Positions 46,833-58,000 of a DNA stretch of 64,000 nucleotides are shown here, piece after piece (the stretch's first letter is position 1; the number at the start of each line of letters is the position of its first letter). Below the pieces are notes generated by a model. That model saw only the letters and a program-made list of their open reading frames with translations. It was not told the origin of the DNA and searched no databases. The position numbers and the translations under genes were made by a program. The stretch spans positions 21,798,153 through 21,862,152 of the forward strand of contig NC_134028.1 of assembly GCF_964204645.1 (NCBI RefSeq). Direction: 5' to 3'. The DNA is from Tubulanus polymorphus (taxonomy: Eukaryota; Nemertea; Palaeonemertea; Tubulaniformes; Tubulanidae).

Positions 46833-47757
46833 AGAGTGAAGCAGTTTTCGATTCTTAAATGGGAGCTGTTGTAGATTGGTTATCCCGTAATGATTGTATT
46901 CTATGGAATAAGTTTTCTTGTTGCGATGAATTTTTGGATTGCTAGAGATGGTCTTTGCTGAATTTTGGTAATGGTTTTAATTGGAACCAGATTGTGACAT
47001 GGATGTTTGAATTGTTGAAATGCTGTCCAGTCTTTTAATAGATGTGTGTAGTATATAGCCTATAGAAGTTCTTTGCAATGATGTTTCAGAAGTTATGAAT
47101 GATGGTTGAAAGATTCCAGCCGGGGCCGAGATGGTATTGTAAATTGTTGTTAATTAGTGGATCGTTTTATCTGCCTGGTTTGTTGTCGATGTCTTATGCT
47201 GTGTACTACTTCGTGTTAAATATTATTTTTGTATTGTGTCTTAACAGACAAGGGCGTTTTCTGTCATCCAATATGAAATGATAATTTTTGGTTCAAATTA
47301 TAATACATCTATCCGGAATTGGGAAATATTGCTGAAGAGTAAAAGGGGAAATATGAAAGAATTGATGATAACCTTTTTTACCGTGTAAAGTAATAATTAA
47401 TAATTAAATGATAAGTAATAATTTAGTTTGGCGACAAAGATTTAGTAATCTAAAATGCTAAATTGATTTCGAATTCCAACGTATGTTGTTTATGTTCAAA
47501 TATGAATAATATAGTCTTCGAATGTAATATGGTTTACAGATTTTGATAAATAAATAACTGAACATAATTTCACATATATACGATTTGTTTTATGTTTTAA
47601 GGGGACATAGCCAATTTGGCTTTTAGTACGTACATCCAGCCATCATTGTACGCATATTGTTGAAATAATAATTTCTTGTTGTAATTTTTATATATGGCAA
47701 AAATGCATTATCATTATGAGCATGGGACTCTACATTGACAAAGTGGACAATTTCATT
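46833..47757 (+). other. 3' flank of the OTU-PHD gene
   Basis: A+T-rich, with no further exon recognised. AATAAA at 47549-47554 is a plausible polyadenylation signal about 720 bp after the stop codon. Confidence 0.5.
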
Positions 47758-50010
47758 AGTCCTCTCACGGGACAGTGTGTTGAACCGAGTCCTCTCACGT
47801 GACATTCTTTGAAACCAGGTCCTCTCACGGAACAGTAAGTTGATTCGGGTCCTCTCACGGGACAGTGTGTTGAATCGGGTCCTCTCACGGGACAGTATGT
47901 TGAATCGGGTCCTCTCACGGGACATTATTTAAAAGCGGGCCCTCTCACGGGACAGTGTGTTGAATCGGGTCCTCTCACGGGACAGAGTGTTGAATCGGGC
48001 CCTCTCACGTGACATTATTTGAAACCAGGTCCTCTCACGGGACAGTGTGTTGAACCGAGTCCTCTCACGTGACATTCTTTGAAACCAGGTCCTCTCACGG
48101 GACAGTAAGTTGATTCGGGTCCTCTCACGGGACAGTGTGTTGAATCGGGTCCTCTCACGGGACAGTATGTTGAATCGGGTCCTCTCACGGGACAGTATTT
48201 AAAATAGGGTCCACTTACGGGAAAGTGTGTTGAATCGGGTCCTCTCACGGGACAGTGTGTTGAACCGGGTCCTCTCACGGGACAGTATTTAAAATCGGGT
48301 TCCTTCGCGGGACAGTATTTAAAATAGGGTCCTCTCACGGGACAGTGTGTTGATTCGGGTCCTCTCACGGGACAGTGTGTTGAATCGGGTCCTCTCACGG
48401 GACAGTATTTAAAATAGGGTCCTCTAACGGGACAGTATTTAAAATCGGGTCCTCTCACGGGACAGTGTGTTGAACCGGGTCCTCTCACGTGACATTATTT
48501 GAAACCAGGTCCTCTCACGGAACAGTAAGTTGATCCGGGTCCTCTCACGGGACATTATTTGAAACCAGGTCCTCTCACGGGACAGTGTGTTGAACCGAGT
48601 CCTCTCACGTGACATTCTTTGAAACCAGGTCCTCTCACGGGACAGTAAGTTGATTCGGGTCCTCTCACGGGACAGTGTGTTGAATCGGGTCCTCTCACGG
48701 GACAGTATGTTGAATCGGGTCCTCTCACGGGACAGTATTTAAAATAGGGTCCACTTACGGGACAGTGTGTTGAATCGGGTCCTCTCACGGGACAGTGTGT
48801 TGAACCGGGTCCTCTCACGGGACAGTATTTAAAATCGGGTTCCTTCGCGGGACAGTATTTAAAATAGGGTCCTCTCACGGGACAGTGTGTTGATTCGGGT
48901 CCTCTCACGGGACAGTGTGTTGAATCGGGTCCTCTCACGGGACAGTATTTAAAATAGGGTCCTCTAACGGGACAGTATTTAAAATCGGGTCCTCTCACGG
49001 GACAGTGTGTTGAACCGGGTCCTCTCACGTGACATTATTTGAAACCAGGTCCTCTCACGGAACAGTAAGTTGATCCGGGTCCTCTCACGGGACATTATTT
49101 GAAACCAGGTCCTCTCACGGGACAGTGTGTTGAATCGGGTCCTCTCACGGGACAGTATTTAAAATCGGGTTCCTTCGCGGGACAGTATTTAAAATAGGAT
49201 CCTCTCGCGGGACAGTGTGTTGAATCGGGTCCTCTCACGGGACAGTATTTAAAATCGGGTTCCTTCGCGGGACAGTATTTAAAATAGGGTCCTTTCACGG
49301 GACAGTGTGTTGAACCGGGTCCTCTAACGGGACAGTATTCAAAATCGGGTCCTCTCACGGGACAGTGTGTTGAATCGGGTCCTCTCACGGGACAGTATTT
49401 AAAATCGGGTTCCTTCACGGGACAGTATTTAAAATAGGGTCCTCTCACGGGACAGTGTGTTGAATCGGGTCCTCTCACGGGACAGTATTTAAAATAGGGT
49501 CCTCTAACGAGACAGTATTCAAAATCGGGTCCTCTCACGGGACAGTGTGTTGAATCGGGCCCTCTCACGTGACATTATTTGAAACCAGGTCCTCTCACGG
49601 GACAGTAAGTTGATTCGGGTCCTCTCACGGGACAGTGTGTTGAATCGGGTCCTCTCACGGGACAGTATTTAAAATCGGGTTCCTTCGCGGGACAGTATTT
49701 AAAATAGGGCCCTCTCACGGGACAGTGTGTTGAATCGGGTCCTCTCACGGGACAGTATTTAAAATCGGGTTCCTTCGCGGGACAGTATTTAAAATAGGGT
49801 CCTCTCACGGGACAGTGTGTTGAATCGGGTCCTCTCACGGACAGTATTTAAAATCGGGTTCCTTCGCGGGACAGTATTCAAAATCGGGTCCTCTCACGGA
49901 ACAGTGTGTTTAATCGGGTCCTCTCACGGGACAGTATCTAAAATCGGGTCCTCTCACGGGACATTGTGTTGAATCGGGACCTCTCACGGGACGGTAACTT
50001 GAATCGCGGG
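47758..50010 (-). repeat. right subterminal 30-bp array, inverted
   Basis: About 75 units of the same 30-bp monomer in reverse orientation (GGTCCTCTCACGGGACAGTG plus a variable tail). A 540-bp, 18-unit block at about 48001-48540 is repeated at 48541-49080 with only about two differences. Frames of 157 aa across it are by-products of a 30-bp (ten-codon) unit lacking stops. Confidence 0.95.
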
Positions 50011-50262
50011 TTCCGTTGTAAAATCCTGCGTGAAAAACGTGCATTCATATCCCCTATTGTCCCCCTGGCCCTGCAGTAAATTAGAATTTTTCGGTAGGCC
50101 CTTATGTATTTATAAATGAAATCAAAATGGAAAATGTAATAATTACAATCGATAGTTGAATTTATTTATTCATAATCGTTATAGGCAGAATACATAAGAA
50201 TATATAAGGGACTCGAAACCGCTAGCATTGGAATCGACGTTTCATGTAAGAATTCTACATTT

Positions 50263-50321
50263 GTCCCGTGAGAGGACCCATGTCCCGTCACAGGCCCGGG
50301 TCCTCTCACGGGACGCTGCAG
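50263..50321 (-). repeat. right terminal inverted repeat with inner hairpin
   Basis: GTCCCGTGAGAGGACCC at 50263-50279 and its perfect complement at 50298-50314 make 17-bp arms. The outer copy is the terminal repeat and is followed by GCTGCAG. Confidence 0.85.
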
Positions 50322-50326
50322 TTAAA
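50322..50326 (+). repeat. right target site duplication TTAAA
   Basis: Direct match to 43458-43462. The true duplication may be TTAA with a chance extra A. Confidence 0.75.
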
Positions 50327-52021
50327 CTCATATGGGTTTTTACGCACTGGAAGAATAAGTAGGTTAATCTTTTTTATTCCGCGTGTACTGCGTGTGTCTG
50401 ATTTTAGTGACAGCTGGTCGTGTTGTATAGTAATTGTTATAGATAATAGAGGGTGAATATTCTAATGAATGCTTTTTTAATGCTACGTATCGTAACAAGT
50501 GCTTCTTTCCATGTTTGTTCCGACCATGTTCAGCCGAAAATTGATAAGATTAGGCCGCCCTCTCTTCTCTTGAAAAAAAAACTAAAGGACGTAGCGTTAT
50601 ATTTAGTAGTAGGTGTAGTTTAGAATAATTAAGAGTGTAAACTGAGGGTCTCACTCCCTTTTCTGCTATTGTTGTTAATGTTAGGACTAGGTAGGCTTAG
50701 TTTGGGTTTCATTCATCAGTTGCAAAACATACACTCGCCAAATAGAATGTCACTTTTGTTTGAAAAAATCTGATACAATTATATGTACTGCTTTAAGTCG
50801 TGTTTACGACCTTAAATATTTAATTATTAAATTATCCGCGTAAGTAATGAGTAGGCTAGTTAGACTGAATGGTTATTGACCTGCCCTGATTTATTCATGT
50901 ACTACGGTATTACACAGGGTAATATCTCGACAGTAGGCCACTTAGACTTTGACCCTCTTTTTGTACAAAGGTCTGCGTTGAGCCATGTGCTAGACTGTCA
51001 GACTGTTTGATATAGTAGGAGTATGGTACAGTTGACTTGGCAGTGACCCTTATGTGTTATCCGGTTGTAGAGATATATATTTGTTGGTATTTTACTGTAA
51101 GTGACTGTATAGCCTTTATCGACTAGTCCGGTTCCGGCAACAAAAATACTCATTGAATTTGAAAGATGGATCAAGATTAGTGAGTATATATGTACTACTT
51201 CTTTTGGGGGGTACTATTATTTGGGGGTGCAGGGATAGTTGCTCGAGTTTGAAGGATACCGTGGCGTACTAATGATATGATTGTAATTTTTACCATGATG
51301 TACATGCCCTTATGATTTGTAGTGTGTGATTACTTATTGTGATTCATCTATCAATAGACATTTCATTCTACCAATTTTTGACAGTCCACCTTCACATGTG
51401 ATCAGTACTTAACTCGAAATGAATTACAAACACTAGACATTAGACATTTTATCGGCATAGGCCTACTTTCAAAAACAGATATCGTCCACACTTCAAACCT
51501 TACAATGTCAGGTGAACTGAAATTATTGAAAATCAGTAAAAAAATGTGAAGACTGACTTGGAGCATCACGGAATGGTTTGGACCAGTGGTTACAATGTTC
51601 AACTTTGCGGGATGCCAGGTTGTAGGTTACCGGTAGTGTCCGCAGACAAGACACCGATCCTTGTTAGCTTTCTTCACCCACAGAACTGAATGTATATGTG
51701 ACCTGATAGATGACCGAGTGAGCACTATCCGCTACGTTCAGGGGCGGATCTAGGATTTTCCATGAGGGGTGTCCAATGAGAAAAAGGGCACTCTTTACGA
51801 AAAACCACGTACTCCGGATACTTCTACACCATTTTAAGGCGTGCTTTCGGTCATTTCATGCGTTGAAAAAATATTATAGGCGGAAAACCTTGGTCAAAAA
51901 AATTTTGTGGGTGACATTTTTGAGGGCACTTCAAAGTTGAGGGGTCGGGGGCGGACACCCCGACATCCCCCTAGATCTGCCCCTCACGTTATCCTGTTAT
52001 TGAATGTATTGTGATTTCAGT
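50327..52021. other. ACSL upstream region
   Basis: No coding exon recognised. The first coding exon of ACSL is preceded by TGATTTCAG ending at 52020, so at least one non-coding leader exon and the promoter should lie here or further upstream; I cannot place them. A MITE occupies 51740-51985. Confidence 0.5.
51740..51985. mobile_element. MITE just upstream of an ACSL splice acceptor
   Basis: Left AGGGGCGGATCTAGGATT and right CTAGATCTGCCCCT are inverted. ACGTT on each side (51734 and 51987) is a candidate target duplication. It ends about 35 bp before the acceptor of the first coding exon. Confidence 0.7.
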
Positions 52022-55000
52022 ATGATGGATATGTTATCGAACATTGATCGTTCTACGGCGATACGCGTAGGTGTCGCTGCTGCTGCTACTACGACTGCTG
52101 TCGTCGCTGCTGGTTACCTGTTGTCCGACCCGGCTCCGATCGTACCGCCCGTCGATCTGAACTGTCAGTCCGTCGAAATTGAGGTATTAGATTTTTTTAA
52201 TTACCAAATATTCCTACATGGCCCGGTTCCACAGTTGTGAGTTAGCATCAACTCAAAAGGTTAGAATCAGTCCATTTTCGATATTTGAACTCTATAGAGT
52301 CTAGTTTTAACTGTGGAACTGAATCAAACTTAATTCTAATTCTGGCATGGAATTAATCTTGTTTAATGGAAATACGGTACCTACTATTCTTTAGATTTTT
52401 TATTGTCCATTTTTGGGTGTAACTGATTGACTAGGCTCAGAGTTTAGTTGCCAAGCAACACTTTAAATGAGGTTGCATTCTGTTGTTTCAGCCGGGAGTT
52501 CGTGCCTGTCCGCTGACGAAAGAGAAAATAATCGATTATTTATACGAAGATGCACAAACTATGTACGAAGGATTTCAGCGCGGTCTTAGACTGTCGAGTA
52601 AGTCTATTGAAGTATTATCCGTACAAATATTACGGATCCGTTCAAACCCTCAGAGGGTTATTGCATTTCAAACAGGGCTCTACTATGCAAATCCATTCAA
52701 GCAGAAAGTGTATTTTGTCTTCTCATAACAGTAGACTCAGCCTAAACCGGTACTGGTCTATCCGATAATCCGTTCAATTCGGTAAATTAAAAATGATGTC
52801 GGTTGTTTGCTACTCTCTTTTCAATACATATATATCGCCAAATCCGGTATCACTTTGCGGTAATCCGCCTCATCCGGTCAAATTTTCACTTCATTTGCAT
52901 ACATTCTGTGCCTGAAACGTTAAACCGTAACTGCTCTTCAACTATAATACTGTATTATTAGGCCTATCTCTGTTGCTGATTCATATTAGGCCCTATGTTA
53001 CTTACTGCTGCAAAATTGGCCATAGTTTTCATTACACGAGTGCATCATGGGTGAACCGAAATGGAGGAAAGTGTCACAGAATTCCTGAGGATCGTAAAAT
53101 GTCGAGTCACATTGAATGACTTGTTCGATTGTTGCGCTTCTTCAAACCGGTAACCGCCTAATTCAGCGGAAAAACAAAGGTCCCAACTGTAGTACTGGTT
53201 GAGGTGGAGTCTACTGTATAAACCACAAATTGTATCATTTCATGAAATAGAGCGAATACTACTACAGGCTGGCCATAGTGCCTCTGAGGCTCTGAAGCTG
53301 TGTTAACCTGGCGTCGAGACGAATAGTACTATAGGTGTAACTAGTTTATTTGACGCACAAGCTTTCGCTACTAATGTATATGGAAGCTTCATCAGGTGAA
53401 TGAGTCACCTGATGAAGCTACGATGCACTAGTAGCGAAAGCTCATGCGTCAAATAAACTAGTTACACCTATCAAGTACTATTCGTCTCGGTGTATTTGTA
53501 ATAATTGAAGTCCGTGAAAATGAGATAGCTGCCGTGTTAAACCCTCAGAAATATGATATGAAATAATGATAGTTTTGAGAAATGAAAAATGAATCAAAGA
53601 ATTCTCATTGAGTTCTATGTATCTTATTTCAGAAGGTGGACCATGTCTCGGGACTCGGTCACAGGAGGGAGGACCTTATGAATGGAAGACGTACGAAGAC
53701 GTCTCTGAGCAGGCTCACGCATTCGGTTCGGCATTAGTAAACATGGGATTGGAACCGAACTCAAATACGTTTATTGGAATTTATGCGCAGAATTGCCCTG
53801 AGGTAGGTTTAGATACCGACCAGTTTGTTTTATGATGACATAAAATCATCAAATTTACCGTACCATCATGCTACATCACACCGCATTAGCATGCCACATC
53901 TTGCCATGAAGCGGTGCAGTGTAACATTAGTTACTGTCAGTTACAATTACATTTACAATTTTATTTACACTCCAACCATTCCAATGATATATGGAGGAAA
54001 AATATTACATATATATACAAATATTCACAAAACAACACTTAAGTGGTAAAGATTTAAAGAATAAAATTGTAACAAATTTATTTATTTATTTTATTTTACA
54101 CTCGCAGCAGTTGACAGGTGCTGCCATCTTTCAAGACAGATTTCGACTGATAAACAATTTTATGGATTTGCACGCACTTTGTTACTGTTAACCGTGGCTT
54201 ATTAGTTAAGGAGTCTGTGAATCTATTTTTTCAGTGGGTTATTGTCGCTGAAGGTTGTAACATGTTTTCCATGGTAACCGTTCCCCTGTACGACACGTAT
54301 GGTCCGGAAGCGTGTTCTTATATCATAAACCACAGTAAGTTCACATCATATTCGGTTAACCCTTTCCGTGCTGACTAAATAATACCCTAAGTGCTGGAGA
54401 AAATGTGAAAATTTGGGAAAATTCCACCCTAGTGTGTTGAATAACGGGAATAGCACTATAGTGCGTCTACACCGTGGTGCGGTGTATCGTTAGGTACTAA
54501 TATTTCACTCTGTTTGACTGGTGTTGTCATCTTTGTATACAGATAAAAACTAAAAACTAATTACATCAATACACAGCAGTGCAGTGTACTAGCAAAATCC
54601 ATCACCGATTCATACACCGCACTGCGGTGTAGATGCACTGAAAGGGTTAAAACAAGCATCCTGTTCGACTAGTTAACAAGCTGCGAGTTTCCCTACTCGA
54701 GGACGCGAAAATACATTTTACATTTCGATTTCTATAGCCGAAGTTTCGACTGTGATCTGCGACCGAGCTGAAAAGGCTCAACACCTGATTACAACTGCTG
54801 ATAAAACTCGGTGTTTAAAACGAATCATCGTCATCGAAAACGTCACCAATAACAACATACAAGCCGCTGAAGAGCATCACATAGAAGTCGTGTCGTTATC
54901 CGAACTACAGGTAATGACTTAAGTTACGAAGTACGGTCAACCCGCGATATACCGCCCTCCCATATACAGCCACCCCGCCTACCGCCAGGTTTTCTCGATG

Positions 55001-58000
55001 TACATATCTATACAAATACATAATAAAACACCTGTAATCTATTGACTGTAATCCTAAATCATAAAACTTTCGGATGCTAGAAGAAAAAACGCTCAATTAT
55101 GCAGAGTCTCTTTAGTATTTCTTCATAATTCTCTTGTCCATGGAAACATATTATGATGTTGTTTATGTTTTTAGGAGGCCGGGCGTAAGAATTTGCGAGA
55201 TCATGTTGTGAGTATTACCGATCCATTTCATTTTCTGTCGGTCCACCAATGTTCCTACTATATTACCGGTTTGTTAAAAAGGTGATCCACTAACGCTTGA
55301 AATTCTATGATCGCTTCACCATTTTGATTACAGCCGCCAAAACCCGATGATTTAGCCGTGATATGTTACACAAGCGGAACTACTGGTAACTGGATTTTCA
55401 TAGCTTCTATTCGATTAGCAGTGCTAATATGTCCCTCCCACCCTATAATGCTGGGAGTAAACTTTGACTAAAACTTTGGGGAATTCTATCGCAGTGCGGT
55501 GTATAATGGTTGTATTGAAATATTGCATCTACCCCGCAGTGCGGTGTATAACTGATATACCGTTGTATTTCATCTACCAGTGCAGTGTGGTATATATGGT
55601 TGCTGCCATCTTTCAATCGAAATTTTGACTAAAATAACTAATGAATTTATACATCAAACTGCAGGGTTAGACGCATTGGGTGTATTATACATTGCACTGA
55701 AGGGTTAGACTCAGTGTGGGTGAATTATACACCGCACTAAAGGGTTAGACACAGTTGGTCAATTATACGCTGCACTGAAAGGATTAGACGCAGTGAAAGG
55801 GTTTTAATATCGTGTTTGATATATTTTCTAGGGAATCCAAAAGGTGTAATGCTCAGCCATAAGAATGTAGTAGCAGATGTGTCTGCAACATTCATGTTAT
55901 CCGGGGTAAGCTTTCGATAATCTCTTCTTCAACTTCAATAACTGGGTGTTGACAATTCAGGTTTCAGGGGTTCGAATCCTTGTGGTGCCAGAGGCTCTTG
56001 GTCAAAGGCCTTTCTGTCCTCAATCCAGAAAAAGAATCCTTGAACCTGCAAATTTTGGCGCTAGTGGAACCTGCTGAGTAGCGCTCAGTTTGTTGAGGGG
56101 AAATTAAAGAAACCTTTAACCTGATGCCTTTAACCTATCATTTCAGACGGTATTTGAAGCCAACCCGGAACAGATTCACATATCCTACTTGCCGCTTGCT
56201 CACATGTTGGAAAGATGTGTTCACGTACGTTTTGATAGTTTTGAAAATGAAATGAAACGTTAATGAAAATCTTTTCCTTTAAGAATTTCTTCGTCATTTC
56301 TTCAATTTTGTTTTGCGTTGTAGGCATTTTTATTGATGAATGGATGTCGTATCGGATTTTTCCGCGGAGATGTTCGTAAACTGATGGACGACATCAAAGA
56401 ATTAAAACCGACTTTGTTCGTTACGGTTCCGCGTTTGTTGAACAGAATGTATGATACGGTTAGTTTGATCTTAGTAAACCATGCCTAACTCCGATTGGTC
56501 GGATAAACACTCTTCTTCAAGTCTGAGGAATACGGTGGAGGGTTGATTATAAAAATGAAATCCAAGATATTCATTTTTGGATATGAGCATTTTGAGCGAT
56601 ATCAACCGCTTTATTTCATTCAGTGACTTCTGAATTGGGTTTTTGTCCTTCAAATTTCAGAATTGCGTGAACTAAACTTTGAACTAAACAGGCTTAAATA
56701 ACCATCTCTGATTTATATTGCATCATTAATTTTAGATCAATACTAAAGTCTTGACAACTTGGTACAAGAGGGCATTATTCAACGTAGCATTAAAACGAAA
56801 AGAGGCAGCTCTTCGTAGGTATGGTATTCATGTGCACGTATTTACCGTTTGACCGAGCTTAGATTTAAAAGATCGGTCTTATATTTAGTGAATGGATCGA
56901 TTTAATAGTTTGACATTATGTGAAAAAGATCGTGTTTCACAAGTTGAGAAAACACACAATATCCGTGTAAAATAGATGTGAGAGATGTGTGTCTGACAAT
57001 AATTCAGCCTAAGAAGTTCTTGTAGTAGATGGCTTATATATTGAGCAACATTTCAGCTAAAGACTATTACTCATACACTTGATGATGGCTGATAGTCTAT
57101 AGCCGATGATGGTTGATAGAAGCATTGCTCAAATATATAAACCTTTTCTCTGGAACTTTACACCTTTAGCTGAATTATTGTCGGAATTCTTTCATATATC
57201 ATGTTTATACATACGTAGACCTATGCATTTTCAGAGGCATTATTCGAAACGACACGATCTGGGATAAACTTGTATTCGGTAAAATTCAAGCCGGTCTCGG
57301 AGGTCGCGTCCAACTCGTCATTACAGGATCGGCTCCGCTTTCCGAGAAGGTGCTCAACTTTTGCCGTTGTTCGTTCGGGTGCCCGGTAAGTAAAACGATG
57401 AAACTCGATTGTATGAAGAAAAAAAAGAGAAGAATTTTCAATTATTCAGAAGATTCCGGCTACTAAGCATCAAACGATTCATATCTTCGACCAAGTTTCA
57501 CAGTTGCAACTTTAAGTCCAAAGACGGGGTCTTAAACCAAAAGACTGGTGTTAAGTTGTTATCATATATAGAAAAGACGGATCCAGACTGAAGCTTGATT
57601 ATAGAAATAAGATAAGCTTGAATCTATGCCATGACCGTGTATTTGGCCAGGCCCTGATTATTACGCGATGCGATGTCCTGTCATTATCTATACTACTCTT
57701 ATATATATATATCCTACGTAAATGCGCATGTTAATTGACACTAGTTGATCGAGTGTGATTGATTATTGAATATTAAGGTTATTGAGGGTTACGGCCAAAC
57801 CGAGGCATCAGCTGGCGTTACGATTAACGCACCAGGAGATTGTGTGTTGGGTGAGTTGCGCGGAGACGTAATTTTCATCTCTAGTTGTTACTGTTGCTGC
57901 TGCTGCTGGTGTTGTGTTCGTGTGTGACCTTGTTATTTTTCCCCTCGGATCATAGTGGATTCTCTGTTGTATGTGTTGTATGGACAGGCTTTGTGGTCGT

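Larger units (their letters stand above)
43463..50321. mobile_element. TIR DNA transposon carrying an OTU-PHD gene
   Basis: Both ends begin CTGCAGC and then GTCCCGTGAGAGGACC followed by GGCCTGTGACGGGACA, in opposite orientation; the left end has an extra 10 bp after CTGCAGC. Each end is flanked by TTAAA in the same orientation (43458-43462 and 50322-50326), which is read as the target duplication. Length is 6859 bp. Inside are two inverted 30-bp arrays and one spliced gene on the plus strand. No DDE transposase was recognised, so it may be non-autonomous or the gene's unidentified C-terminal region may matter. A TTAA target is used by piggyBac and Kolobok; class is unassigned. Confidence 0.85.

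Noticed and set aside
48015-49838. 157-aa and 87-aa frames rich in CPVRGPDSTH
   Set aside because: They are translations of a 30-bp satellite whose unit is ten codons without a stop; open frames are expected and nothing else supports coding.
47758-50010. CRISPR-like array
   Set aside because: Adjacent 30-bp monomers without unique spacers, in an animal genome: a tandem satellite.
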